From: Rhodospirillaceae bacterium
Lineage (GTDB): Bacteria > Pseudomonadota > Alphaproteobacteria > Rhodospirillales > UBA2165
Direction: 5' to 3'
Length of the DNA stretch: 64,000 nucleotides
Assembly: GCA_947467145.1 (NCBI GenBank)
Contig: CANIGJ010000004.1
Location: 1 to 64,000 of the forward strand
Positions 40,982 through 49,750 of this stretch are shown one piece after another. The position numbers and the translations under genes are program-made. Within the stretch, counting starts at the first letter, position 1. Each line of letters begins with the position of its first letter. The notes beneath the pieces were generated by a model that ran no database searches, was not told where the DNA came from, and saw nothing but the letters and a program-made list of their open reading frames with translations.

Positions 40982-41608
40982 ATGAGCCCCGAAGCACAAC
41001 GTGGTTTGAAACGCGCCGGCCTGATCCTGCTCATCGGTGGTGGCTTCCTGGCAGTCGCCTTGGGCATCGGTTGGGTGCAGACCCAGCGTAGCGCCCAGAC
41101 TGCCGCCGATACGTCGCCGGTCCCCATCGGCGGCCCGTTCACCTTGATGGACGAAAACGGCCAGGCGGTGACCGATCAGACCTATCGCGGCAAATGGCTG
41201 CTGGTGTTTTTCGGCTTCACCCATTGCCCGGATGTTTGCCCGACCGCGCTCAACGATATCGCGCTGACGCTCGATCAATTGGGCCCGTTGGCGGCTTCGG
41301 TACAGCCGCTGTTCGTCACCGTCGATCCGGAGCGCGACACGCCCGAAATCGTCAAGGATTACACCGACGCGTTCCATCCGAGCATCGTCGGTCTGACCGG
41401 CACGCCGGAACAGATCGCGGACACCGCCAAAACCTATCGCGTTTATTTCAAGAAGGTTCCGCAGGGTGACACCTATACGATGGATCATAGCGGCATCACC
41501 TACGTGATGGCGCCGGACGGCAAATTCGCGGCGCATTTCAGCCCGCGCACGCCCATTGATACGATGGCCGCCAAGCTGCGCGGTCTGATCAGCGGGAAGA
41601 AATCATGA
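40982..41608 (+). CDS. SCO1/SenC-family copper chaperone
   Basis: A 208-residue membrane-anchored thioredoxin-fold protein that prepares or loads the CuA site of cytochrome c oxidase. One N-terminal helix (about 12-32) is followed by the copper motif CPDVC (C82, C86) and the third ligand H169 (MDHSG). All ligands are present. It overlaps the PCuAC gene by 4 bp (ATGA), so the two chaperones are made together. Confidence 0.95.
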   Translation: MSPEAQRGLKRAGLILLIGGGFLAVALGIGWVQTQRSAQTAADTSPVPIGGPFTLMDENGQAVTDQTYRGKWLLVFFGFTHCPDVCPTALNDIALTLDQLGPLAASVQPLFVTVDPERDTPEIVKDYTDAFHPSIVGLTGTPEQIADTAKTYRVYFKKVPQGDTYTMDHSGITYVMAPDGKFAAHFSPRTPIDTMAAKLRGLISGKKS

Positions 41609-42057
41609 AGATCGTAGCTTTGCTTCTCGCGCTGCTCTGCGCCACATCGACGGTGCAGGCGGCCGACCTGACCGTGCGCGATGCCTGGGCGCGCGCCACG
41701 GCGGGACAATCGAAAATCGGTTCGGCGTATCTCACCTTGAAGAACACAGGCGCGACAGCGGATCGTCTCGTGTCGGCCACCGCGCCGGTGGCCGGTGCGG
41801 TGGAACTACACACGAGTATCCAGGATGGCGACGTGATGCGCATGCAGAAGCTCGACACCATCGACCTGGCGCCGGACGCCACGGTGGAGTTCAAGCCGAG
41901 CGGCCTGCACATCATGCTGGTGGATGTTGCCGCGCCGCTGAAACAGGGGGCGCGTTTTCCGCTCACCTTGACGTTCGCGTCAGGTCAGAACGTCACCGTC
42001 GAGGTCGCGGTGATGGGCCCCGGTGCATCGGGGCCCACCGTCACGCATCAACACTAA
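41605..42057 (+). CDS. PCuAC-type periplasmic copper chaperone
   Basis: A 150-residue exported protein with a signal peptide (to about 19) and the exact PCuAC copper motif H-x10-M-x21-H-x-M at H69, M80, H102 and M104. It delivers Cu(I) to Sco or directly to cytochrome oxidase. A short histidine-containing tail (THQH) ends the protein and may add a second metal site. It converges on metZ with 4 bp between stops. Confidence 0.95.
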   Translation: MKIVALLLALLCATSTVQAADLTVRDAWARATAGQSKIGSAYLTLKNTGATADRLVSATAPVAGAVELHTSIQDGDVMRMQKLDTIDLAPDATVEFKPSGLHIMLVDVAAPLKQGARFPLTLTFASGQNVTVEVAVMGPGASGPTVTHQH

Positions 42058-42061
42058 CGCG

Positions 42062-43255
42062 TTAAGCGTTGAGGGCCTGTTCGAGATCTTCCTTGATGTC
42101 CTCGACATCCTCGAGCCCGATCGACAGGCGCACGAGCTGATCGGTGATGCCGAGCTTGGCGCGGCCTTCCGGCCCGGTGCGCTGGTGCGTCGTCGTCGCC
42201 GGATGGGTCATCAGGCTTTTCGCATCGCCCAGGTTGTTGGAGATGTCGATCAGGTTCATGGCGTTCATGAACTTGAACACGCGCGCCTCGTCGCCCATCA
42301 CCTCGAACGCGATGACGCTGCCCGGACCTTGCATCTGCTTCTTGATCAGCGCGCGCTGCGGGTGGCTGTCGAGGCCGGGGAAAATCACGCGGCCGATGCC
42401 TTTATGACCTTCCAGGAATTGCGCGACGGCCAACGCGTTTTCGCAATGGCGCGTGACGCGCAGTTCAAGCGTCTCCATGCCTTTGAGTTGCACCCAGGCA
42501 TTGAAGGCCGAGAGCGTCGGGCCGGTATGGCGGATGAACATCCGCAGATACTTGTCCCAATACTCCTCGTCGTTGAACAGGATCGCGCCGCCAAGGCTGC
42601 GGCCCTGGCCGTCGATATGTTTGGTCGAGGAATAGACGACGATGTCCGCACCCAGCTCGATAGGGCGTTGCAGGTAAGGTGTGGCGAATACATTGTCGAC
42701 GACGACACGGGCACCCGCCTTATGCGCCATCTTGGCGACGGCTTCGAGATCGATGATCTCCATCGTCGGGTTGGACGGCGTCTCCATGAAGACCATGTCG
42801 GTCGGCTGCGATAGCGCTTTTTCCCACTGATTGAGGTCGGTGCCGTCAACCATCGTCGTGCGCACGCCATATTGCGGCGCCAGCACGGTGCAGATGTAAT
42901 CGCAACTGCCGAACAGGGCGCGCGACGCCACCAGATGATCGCCGGCCTTCAACTGGCACATCAGGGCGGCGAACACCGCGCCCATGCCGCTGGCGGTGGC
43001 CTGGCAGAATTTGGTGCCTTCGAGCAGGCGCATGCGCTCTTCGAACATCGCCACCGAAGGATTCGAATAGCGCGAATAGATGAAATGGTCGTCCTCGCCC
43101 TTGAAGGACGCTTTGGCCTGTTCGGCCGAGTCATAGACGAAACCGGAGGTCAGGAAGATCGCCTCGCTGGTTTCGCCGAACTGCGACCGCATCGTGCCGC
43201 CGCGCACCAGGTTGGTTCGCGGGCGCCAGGTCTTGGTCGGTTTCTTGTCGCTCAT
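42062..43255 (-). CDS. metZ: O-succinylhomoserine sulfhydrylase
   Basis: A 397-residue PLP enzyme of the Cys/Met metabolism family that makes homocysteine from O-succinylhomoserine and sulfide. The PLP lysine is K212 (SSTKHIDGQG); PSNPTMEIIDL and the SRYSNPS motif are typical, and the whole reads as MetZ rather than cystathionine gamma-synthase. GTGGAG 8-13 nt before the ATG at 43255 decides the start. A SAM-II riboswitch and tandem hairpins precede it, so it is expected to be switched off when SAM is plentiful. Confidence 0.93.
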   Translation of the reverse strand: MSDKKPTKTWRPRTNLVRGGTMRSQFGETSEAIFLTSGFVYDSAEQAKASFKGEDDHFIYSRYSNPSVAMFEERMRLLEGTKFCQATASGMGAVFAALMCQLKAGDHLVASRALFGSCDYICTVLAPQYGVRTTMVDGTDLNQWEKALSQPTDMVFMETPSNPTMEIIDLEAVAKMAHKAGARVVVDNVFATPYLQRPIELGADIVVYSSTKHIDGQGRSLGGAILFNDEEYWDKYLRMFIRHTGPTLSAFNAWVQLKGMETLELRVTRHCENALAVAQFLEGHKGIGRVIFPGLDSHPQRALIKKQMQGPGSVIAFEVMGDEARVFKFMNAMNLIDISNNLGDAKSLMTHPATTTHQRTGPEGRAKLGITDQLVRLSIGLEDVEDIKEDLEQALNA

Positions 43256-43279
43256 CGTCGTCTCCACGTCCCAAAAGAA

Positions 43280-43340
43280 GGCCGAGGCAAAAAAATTCCC
43301 CGGCCAAAAAATATGGTCGGGGCTCCAACATGCTCCGACC
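43280..43340 (-). terminator. Expression platform of the metZ riboswitch: three overlapping hairpins
   Basis: In minus-strand order: hairpin A pairs GGTCGG (43340-43335) with CCGACC (43320-43315) and is followed by ATATTTTTT. Hairpin B pairs CCCCGACC (43322-43315) with GGCCGGGG (43305-43298), one mismatch, and is followed by a T7 run (43295-43289). Hairpin C pairs the same GGCCGGGG with CCTCGGCC (43287-43280), one mismatch. A excludes B and B excludes C, a ready-made switch; B is the best terminator. Confidence 0.7.
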
Positions 43341-43394
43341 GTTTAGCGCTGTTTATTTAACGTGGCCGCAAGCAGGTCGAACAAATCACCACGA
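43341..43394 (-). ncRNA. SAM-II riboswitch aptamer
   Basis: On the minus strand the 54-nt element carries the conserved blocks in order: CGTGGTGATTTG, GCTTGC, GCCACGTTAAA, AA and GCTAAA. P1 forms between CGTGG (43393-43389) and CCACG (43365-43361), and the 3' part supplies the pseudoknot strand. SAM-II aptamers are almost confined to Alphaproteobacteria and precede metA, metX or metZ genes; here metZ starts 85 nt downstream. No search was run, but spacing and sequence fit the family closely. Confidence 0.93.
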
Positions 43395-43402
43395 TGGTTG
43401 CT

Positions 43403-43431
43403 ACCGTACGCCTGCAAAACCGCCGCTTCAA
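43403..43431 (-). promoter_or_regulatory. Probable metZ promoter
   Basis: TTGAAG (43431-43426) and TACGGT (43408-43403) with a 17-bp spacer lie just upstream of the aptamer, placing the transcript start close to the first base of the riboswitch. Confidence 0.5.
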
Positions 43432-43521
43432 GCCTATATGAGGGGTATTGCCCGAGTGTTGAGCGGTGTTGTGAGGGGCCCCCCGGTCTGGCAAGGTTTT
43501 CACGGCCACAGGAGTAGAGCC

Positions 43522-44955
43522 ATGTCTGACATCGCCGCGACCGACCAATTGTTTTTCACGCGCACCGGGCTCGACCGCGATCGCGTGAGCAAGATCGTCG
43601 ATGAGTCCCTGAAGGGCGCTGACGATGGCGAGCTCTATCTCGAATACAGCCAGTCGGAGAGCTTGGTGTACGACGACGGCCGCCTGAAGAACGCGAGCTT
43701 CGATACCTCGCAAGGTTTTGGGCTGCGCGCCGTCGCCGGCGAAACGGCCGGCTTCAGCCATGCCTCCGAATTATCGGAAGCCGCGATCAAGCGCGCCGGC
43801 GAAACGGTGAAGGCTGTCCATGCCGGTCATGGCGGCACGATGGCCCTGCCGCCCAGCGGCACCAACCGCTCGCTTTATATCGACGATAATCCGCTGGCCC
43901 TCGTGCCGTTCGAGACCAAGGTCAAATTGCTGGCCGAGATCGACGCCTATGCCCGCGCGCGCGATCCGCGCATCAAACAGGTCACCGCGGCGATGTCCGG
44001 CGAATGGCAGGCGATCCAGATCGTGCGCGCCGACGGCAGCCGCGCCGCCGATATCCGCCCGCTCGTGCGCCTGAATGTCAGCGTCGTCGTTGGCGACGGC
44101 ACGCGCATGGAATCGGGCAGCTACGGCACCGGCGGGCGCGAAAGCTACGAGATCTACATGAAGCCGGAGTCCTGGCATTTCGCGGTCGACGAGGCGCTGC
44201 GTCAGGCGCTCGTCAATCTGGATTCGACGCCGGCCCCCGCGGGTGAGATGCCGGTCGTGCTCGGGCCGGGCTGGCCTGCGATTCTGTTGCACGAAGCGAT
44301 TGGGCATGGGCTCGAGGGCGACTTCAACCGCAAAGGCACGTCGGCTTTTTCCGAATTGATGGGCAAGCGCGTCGCTGCCAAGGGCGTCACGGTCGTCGAT
44401 GACGGCACCATCAACGCGCGGCGCGGCTCGCTCAGCATCGACGATGAAGGCACACCGACCCAGCGCACGCCGTTGATCGAGGACGGTATTCTCACGGGCT
44501 ACATGCAGGACCGCATGAACGCGCGCCTCGTCGGCGGCAAATCGACCGGCAACGGGCGGCGTCAGAGCTACGCCTACGCGCCGATGCCGCGCATGACCAA
44601 CACGATCATGGAAAACGGCAACGAAGATCCGGCCGATATCCTGAAAAGCGTCAAGAAGGGCCTCTATGCCGTCAATTTCGGCGGCGGCCAGGTCGACATC
44701 ACGTCGGGCAAGTTCGTGTTCACCTGCACCGAGGCTTATAAGATCGAAGACGGCAAGATCGGCGCGCCGGTGAAGGGCGCCACCCTGATCGGCAACGGCC
44801 CCGACGTGCTGACGCATGTGAAGATGATCGGGAACGACATGGCGCTCGATCCCGGCGTCGGCACCTGCGGCAAGGACGGCCAGGGCGTGCCCGTCGGCGT
44901 CGGCCAGCCGACATTGTTGATCGATAACCTCACGGTCGGCGGCACCGAGGTCTAA
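43522..44955 (+). CDS. tldD: TldD subunit of the TldD/TldE metalloprotease
   Basis: A 477-residue TldD, the catalytic partner of the TldD/TldE heterodimer that degrades or matures unfolded and modified peptides (microcin B17, CcdA). The zinc motif HEAIGH (H257, E258, H262) is intact within LLHEAIGHGLEGDFNRKGTS. AGGAG lies 7-11 nt before the ATG at 43522; the frame's upstream extension crosses the metZ promoter and is discarded. The partner tldE lies 13 kb further on. The VOC gene starts 6 bp after the stop. Confidence 0.95.
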   Translation: MSDIAATDQLFFTRTGLDRDRVSKIVDESLKGADDGELYLEYSQSESLVYDDGRLKNASFDTSQGFGLRAVAGETAGFSHASELSEAAIKRAGETVKAVHAGHGGTMALPPSGTNRSLYIDDNPLALVPFETKVKLLAEIDAYARARDPRIKQVTAAMSGEWQAIQIVRADGSRAADIRPLVRLNVSVVVGDGTRMESGSYGTGGRESYEIYMKPESWHFAVDEALRQALVNLDSTPAPAGEMPVVLGPGWPAILLHEAIGHGLEGDFNRKGTSAFSELMGKRVAAKGVTVVDDGTINARRGSLSIDDEGTPTQRTPLIEDGILTGYMQDRMNARLVGGKSTGNGRRQSYAYAPMPRMTNTIMENGNEDPADILKSVKKGLYAVNFGGGQVDITSGKFVFTCTEAYKIEDGKIGAPVKGATLIGNGPDVLTHVKMIGNDMALDPGVGTCGKDGQGVPVGVGQPTLLIDNLTVGGTEV

Positions 44956-44961
44956 ACTTCC

Positions 44962-45504
44962 ATGACGACCGAGCGGCCGATCCAGATGTTTCACCACTTC
45001 GCGCTCGATGTGGCGGACATGGATCGTTCGATCGCCTTCTATCGCGATCTGTTCGGTTTCAAGCTGACCGAGCGCCACAAGGCGGGCGAGGTTGCGGCCA
45101 TCCCGTTCGAACTCGCTTTCCTGCGCTGCGGCACCCACCATCACGATCTCGTGTTATCCCACAACACGAAGAAGACATATCGCGCGCGCACCCCGGCCGA
45201 CGATGCCGAGGGGCCGGCTTATATCCATCACTTCGCCTTTGCCTGTAAGGATCGCGCCAGCTGGGAAGGATTGCTCGCCAAAATCCGCGCGCACGACATC
45301 GCGATCATTCGCGGGCCCGTACTGCATAGTCCGTGGCAGAAGGGCGGCGAAGGCTCGTGGGGCGAGAACCTATCGTTCTACATCCACGATCCCGATGGGC
45401 ATCGCCTTGAGCTGTTCTGCGACATGGCGACCATCGCGGCGGACGGCACCTTCGTCACCCATGAAGGTGAGCGGATCGAACAGGCCAAAGCCGCCGAGAT
45501 CTGA
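44962..45504 (+). CDS. VOC-family (glyoxalase/dioxygenase) metalloprotein
   Basis: A 180-residue protein with two beta-alpha-beta-beta-beta modules of the vicinal oxygen chelate fold. Probable metal ligands are H12, H90 and E150 (HHFALDV, YIHHFAF and LELFCD), the pattern of extradiol-type dioxygenases. Reaction and substrate cannot be assigned. It follows tldD by 6 bp and is probably cotranscribed. Confidence 0.85.
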   Translation: MTTERPIQMFHHFALDVADMDRSIAFYRDLFGFKLTERHKAGEVAAIPFELAFLRCGTHHHDLVLSHNTKKTYRARTPADDAEGPAYIHHFAFACKDRASWEGLLAKIRAHDIAIIRGPVLHSPWQKGGEGSWGENLSFYIHDPDGHRLELFCDMATIAADGTFVTHEGERIEQAKAAEI

Positions 45505-45619
45505 TCGCGGATCGCCGATCCCAAAATTGCTCCACTCATAAGTCCGTGTTTGCCCGTTCAATGCGGAACAGCGCGTTGACCTGCCGGGTTAATCCGCCGT
45601 CCGATCGGAGGGTTGGCTT

Positions 45620-47092
45620 ATGGCGGTTACGTTCAGCACAAAATTATTTGCGGTCAAACTGATGTTCGCTGTCGCCGCCATTGGTGGTGTTGCGGTGGCC
45701 CTGGCCAGTTGCAGCGATCCGGCGACCTTGCCGTTCTCGGCCGGTGTTGGCGCCGATCCGCAGTTGCCGCCGCCCAATACAAATCTCATTTCCACTGTGA
45801 ATATCGCGCCCGCGACAGGCTGGACGGGTGGCGCGATGCCGACCGCCGCAAGCGGACTCAAGGTCGCGGCCTTCGCCGATGCGCTCGATCATCCGCGTTG
45901 GATCTACACGCTGCCCAATGGCGATGTGTTGGTGGCCGAGACCAATGCGCCGCCGAAACCCGAGGACGGCAAAGGCATCAAGGGCTGGTTCATGAAGCAA
46001 TTCATGAAAAAGGCGGGTGCGGCGACGCCGTCGGCCAATCGCATCACCTTGCTGCGCGACGCGGATGGCGACGGTACGGTCGATCTGCGCACGGTCTTTT
46101 TGAAAGATCTGTCGTCGCCCTTCGGCATGGCCCTGGTGGGGGGCACGTTCTACGTCGCCAACAGCGATGCGGTGGTGAAGTTTTCCTATAAGCGCGGCCA
46201 GACCGAGATCACCGAAAGTGCGACAAAGGTCATCGATCTGCCGGCCGGTCCGCTCAATCATCACTGGACCAAGAGCTTGGCGGCGAGCCCCGACGGTAAG
46301 CATCTTTATGTCGGCGTCGGTTCCAACAGCAACGCCGCCGAGAATGGCCTGGACAAGGAATACGAACGCGCCGCCATCTGGGAAATCGATCCGGCGACGG
46401 GCACTTATCGTCTTTATGCGACGGGCTTGCGCAATCCCGTCGGACTGGCGTTCGACCCGCAGGGCGGCGATTTATGGACGGTGGTGAACGAGCGCGACGA
46501 CATCGGCAGCGATCTCGTGCCCGATTTTCTGACCAGTGTGAAATACGGCAAGTTCTATGGCTGGCCCTACAGCTATTTCGGCAAGAACCTCGATCCGCGC
46601 GTCACCCAGCAGCGCCCCGATCTGGTGGCGCGCGCCACGGTCCCCGATTTCGCGCTGGGCGCGCATGTCGCACCACTGGGTCTGGCGTTCGGTCGCAAAG
46701 GCAATTTGCCGACGCGATTTAATGACGGGGCTTTCGTTGGCGAACACGGCTCATGGAACCGCGAACCGAAAAGCGGCTACAAGGTGGTCTTCGTGCCCTT
46801 CGCCAAGGGCCGCCCGGCGGGCAAGCCGATCGATGTGCTGACGGGCTTTCTCGACGACAAAGAAAACGCGCGCGGTCGTCCGGTCGGTGTGGCGCTCGAT
46901 GCCAAGGGCGCTTTGCTGGTCGTCGATGATGTCGGCAATCGCGTCTGGCGCGTCAGCGGCGACGATGCTTATGCCGAGGTTCCGGCTATGTCTGAGGCCC
47001 AGCTTGCGGCCGGTGCGCCGAAACCAATCCCGGAGCACGCCAAGACGCAAGTCAGCAGCAAGAAAGCACCCGCAGCTAAGCGCGCAAACTGA
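45620..47092 (+). CDS. Sorbosone dehydrogenase-like beta-propeller lipoprotein
   Basis: A 490-residue predicted lipoprotein: hydrophobic N-terminus and lipobox LASC at about 28-31, then a six-bladed propeller of the PQQ-dependent sugar/L-sorbosone dehydrogenase type (LPNGDVLVAET, LYVGVGSNSN, GLRNPVGLAFDP, GEHGSWNR). Quinoprotein sugar oxidation in the periplasm is the family theme, but many members have no proven activity. CGGAGGG precedes the ATG with good spacing. The stop overlaps the convergent HupE-like gene by 17 bp. The C-terminus ends in a lysine/alanine-rich tail. Confidence 0.88.
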   Translation: MAVTFSTKLFAVKLMFAVAAIGGVAVALASCSDPATLPFSAGVGADPQLPPPNTNLISTVNIAPATGWTGGAMPTAASGLKVAAFADALDHPRWIYTLPNGDVLVAETNAPPKPEDGKGIKGWFMKQFMKKAGAATPSANRITLLRDADGDGTVDLRTVFLKDLSSPFGMALVGGTFYVANSDAVVKFSYKRGQTEITESATKVIDLPAGPLNHHWTKSLAASPDGKHLYVGVGSNSNAAENGLDKEYERAAIWEIDPATGTYRLYATGLRNPVGLAFDPQGGDLWTVVNERDDIGSDLVPDFLTSVKYGKFYGWPYSYFGKNLDPRVTQQRPDLVARATVPDFALGAHVAPLGLAFGRKGNLPTRFNDGAFVGEHGSWNREPKSGYKVVFVPFAKGRPAGKPIDVLTGFLDDKENARGRPVGVALDAKGALLVVDDVGNRVWRVSGDDAYAEVPAMSEAQLAAGAPKPIPEHAKTQVSSKKAPAAKRAN

Positions 47093-47639
47093 GCGCCAGC
47101 AGCAGTAGCGCAATCGCGGCGATCCATGCCCCGGCGATGCGGATGGCGATGTGCAGCCAGGCGGCCTCGATCCGCATCGTGATATTCACGACGTTCAGCA
47201 CGATTAGCATCGCACCGGCCCAGATACCGAGTGCCAAGCCCCAATCGTCGGCTGCGCTGTCGAAGCTGATCAGCGCGGCGCTCGCCAGTGCAACCATCGC
47301 CACGACGCGCGCCGGTGCCGGCCATCCGCCGGCGGCGAGACCGCCGAGGATCAACGCGAGCGCAATGGGCACGGCGGGCGGCAATGCTGCGAGCGGACCG
47401 GCCAGCAAACCAGCGATCAGGGCAACGGCGAATGCGATGACGGCGCGGCGCAGTGCATCTCGATCTTGCCGGCCGATCCACAGGCCGAGTGCCAGAAAAG
47501 CCAATAGATGCGCGGGTTCGACGACGGGATGAAGGATCCCGTTGACGAATAATCCGGCGCCGTCGAGCGCGTCATGCGCGCGCGCGGGAAAAGCTAGAAC
47601 ACTGAACGAAACGACAAGCGGCAGGCGCCGCAGGATCAT
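47076..47639 (-). CDS. HupE/UreJ-family membrane protein (2)
   Basis: A 187-residue membrane protein: a signal-like first helix ending in PARAHDA, then about six helices with the HPVVEPAHLLAFLALGLWIG motif of HupE/UreJ. Members are thought to move nickel, cobalt or other metals. Its ATG overlaps the stop of the sister gene (ATGA), so the pair is coupled. The long frame extension past 47639 only mirrors the sister gene in another frame and is not coding. Confidence 0.85.
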   Translation of the reverse strand: MILRRLPLVVSFSVLAFPARAHDALDGAGLFVNGILHPVVEPAHLLAFLALGLWIGRQDRDALRRAVIAFAVALIAGLLAGPLAALPPAVPIALALILGGLAAGGWPAPARVVAMVALASAALISFDSAADDWGLALGIWAGAMLIVLNVVNITMRIEAAWLHIAIRIAGAWIAAIALLLLALSLRA

Positions 47640-48211
47640 CCGCCGATCTCGGCGAGGAAGACGATCCCGGCCAGCGCGATGAGCGCGCCCGCACCCCGCA
47701 CGACGACGCGGCCGGTTGCACTGCGGGTCAGGGCGCCAAACAGAATGCCCGACAGATGCAGAAGGCCGGTCGCCATCACGAAGCCGATGGCGTAGCCGAA
47801 CGGGTTGGCGGCCTCGGGCAGTTCGGTGCCGTGCGCGTGGCCGTGGAAGATCGCGAAAAAGCCGACGGCGAGGGCCGCGACCCAGAGCGGCGGACGTGCG
47901 GCCAGCATGACGCAGATGCCGAGCACGAGGGCCGAGGCGGCGATACCGGCTTCGACATGGGGCAGGGCAACGCCGAGGATGCCGAGCGCGCCACCCACCG
48001 CCATCACGAGCGGAAAGGTGATCGGCAGGACGTAGATCGCCGGGCGGCCGAGGAAGGCGCCCCATAGACCGACCGCGATCATGGCGGCGATATGGTCCCA
48101 GCCGAACAGGGGATGGAAAAAGCCGCTCATGAAACCGGACGCGTCTTCGCCGGTATGGGCGAAGGCGGGTGCGGCGAACAGGATGGCCGCCACGGTCAAA
48201 AGCACGCGCAT
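47636..48211 (-). CDS. HupE/UreJ-family membrane protein (1)
   Basis: A 191-residue HupE/UreJ protein with a cleavable-looking first helix (PAFAHTGED), the signature FHPLFGWDHIAAMIAVGLWG and a histidine-rich HGHAHGTE loop that likely binds metal. About six helices. The ATG at 48211 opens the signal peptide; the longer frame to 48316 is not membrane-like. Neither hydrogenase nor urease genes lie nearby, so the cargo metal is open; the copper operon 5.6 kb away is suggestive only. Confidence 0.9.
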   Translation of the reverse strand: MRVLLTVAAILFAAPAFAHTGEDASGFMSGFFHPLFGWDHIAAMIAVGLWGAFLGRPAIYVLPITFPLVMAVGGALGILGVALPHVEAGIAASALVLGICVMLAARPPLWVAALAVGFFAIFHGHAHGTELPEAANPFGYAIGFVMATGLLHLSGILFGALTRSATGRVVVRGAGALIALAGIVFLAEIGG

Positions 48212-48385
48212 AATCGATAACCCTTTGAATTCCCCCATAAAGCCTAGGTGCCATGTCATATCGGCAATGGCAATCCAACTCGGATCATATCGGTTTGCAC
48301 TCATGTTGCAGCGCAAAAATGGAGGTTGTGCGCGCGATCACATAGCCTGTACTGCTTAGAGGCTAATAAATTTAGATGTGAGCCG

Positions 48386-49735
48386 ATGCCCAACGATCTG
48401 TCGCACGTCCCGAATATCGCATCCGACCAGCCGCCCGCCAGCGTGCGGTTCTACGAGGATATGACGTCGTTCGACGATTTCGGCGGCTTCACCGACCTTG
48501 GCCGTTATCAGCCGCTGCCGGACGATTGGCAGGTGGTCATCGCCGACATCCGCGGCTCGACCAAGGCGATCTCCGAGGGGCGCTACAAAGACGTGAACAT
48601 GATGGGCGCGGCCTGCATCACGGCCGTGCTCAATGCGCTCAAGACCTTCGATCCGACGCCAGTCGTGCCTTATGTGTTCGGCGGCGACGGCGCCACCCTC
48701 GCAGTGCCGTCTTTCGCTGTCCCTGTCGTGCGCCAGGCGCTGATGCGCACGCGCGCCTTGTGCGAAGAGCAATTCGGCTTGGAGATGCGCATCGGCATCG
48801 TGCCGATGCCCGATATCCGCGCCGGTGGCCGCGATCTATTGGTCGCCAAGTTCCGCCTCAGCCCAGGCAACTATCTCGCCATGTTCAATGGCGGCGGCAT
48901 CGAACTCGTCGATACGATGGTCAAGGACGAGGTCAATGGGCTCGCCTATCGCATCGAAGCGGTCGCCGATGAATTTTCGCCGGACCTCGAAGGTCTGAGC
49001 TGCCGTTGGACGCCGGTCCACACCATGAACGGCCGCATCGTTTCGTTGCTGGTGCGTGCGCCCGCGATCGATGCGGATGCGCGCACCGAAGCCTACCGCA
49101 AGGTCACGGCGCGAATCGCCACGGCTTTGCAGCAGGATCTCGGCGATCTGTCGCCGGTGTCGGATCGCCGCTTCCGTTTCCATTGGCCGCCGCCGGCCGC
49201 CGTGACCGAGGCGCGTACCACGGCGAGCGGACCGGGATTGTTTCCATTCCTGACGCGGCTGCTGTTCATCCTTGCGCAAAGCGGCCTGCAGTACATTCTG
49301 CATCGCTTCAACGGGCGTGCGGGTGCGTATAACGCGCCGTCCTATAAAGCCGAAATGATCGCCAATACCGATTTCCGCCGCTTCGACGATGTGCTGCGTC
49401 TCGTGCTCGATTGCAGCGTCGAACAGGTGGCTGCGCTCGATAAATGCCTGGCCGCGTTGCGCGCCGAAGACGGCATCGCCTACGGCATGCATATCGCCGA
49501 TACCGCGCTGATGACCTGCCTGGTTTTCAGCATCGAAGAATCCGAGCATGTCCATTTCATCGATGGCGGTGACGGAGGCTATGCGATGGCGGCGAAGCAG
49601 CTCAAATCGCAATTGGCGGACGACAAGCGCAATCCGGTGCCGACGGTGTGGGAGCGCGATGGCGCCGTCATTCAAGCGCGTCATGACCGTAGCGTGCCGC
49701 GCACGGAAATGCGCCGCAAAGCGCCGCGCGTCTAG
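48386..49735 (+). CDS. DUF3095 protein, class III cyclase-like N-terminus
   Basis: A 449-residue DUF3095-family protein. Residues about 35-200 resemble a class III nucleotidyl cyclase half: VIADIRGSTKAI recalls the first metal-binding strand and YVFGGDGATLAVP the second. The usual adenine-binding lysine and the N-x3-R pair are not evident, so cyclase activity is doubtful. The C-terminal half (about 250-449) is unique to the family and contains HVHFIDGGDGGYAMAAKQLK. The ATG at 48386 is chosen by conservation; the longer frame to 48248 looks non-coding. It is divergent from the HupE pair and converges on gshA. Confidence 0.82.
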   Translation: MPNDLSHVPNIASDQPPASVRFYEDMTSFDDFGGFTDLGRYQPLPDDWQVVIADIRGSTKAISEGRYKDVNMMGAACITAVLNALKTFDPTPVVPYVFGGDGATLAVPSFAVPVVRQALMRTRALCEEQFGLEMRIGIVPMPDIRAGGRDLLVAKFRLSPGNYLAMFNGGGIELVDTMVKDEVNGLAYRIEAVADEFSPDLEGLSCRWTPVHTMNGRIVSLLVRAPAIDADARTEAYRKVTARIATALQQDLGDLSPVSDRRFRFHWPPPAAVTEARTTASGPGLFPFLTRLLFILAQSGLQYILHRFNGRAGAYNAPSYKAEMIANTDFRRFDDVLRLVLDCSVEQVAALDKCLAALRAEDGIAYGMHIADTALMTCLVFSIEESEHVHFIDGGDGGYAMAAKQLKSQLADDKRNPVPTVWERDGAVIQARHDRSVPRTEMRRKAPRV

Positions 49736-49750
49736 AACCCGATAAGATTT

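Noticed and set aside
47640..48278. N-terminal extension of the second HupE-like gene
   Set aside because: It lies over the first HupE-like gene in another frame and its translation is Arg/Pro-rich without membrane character.
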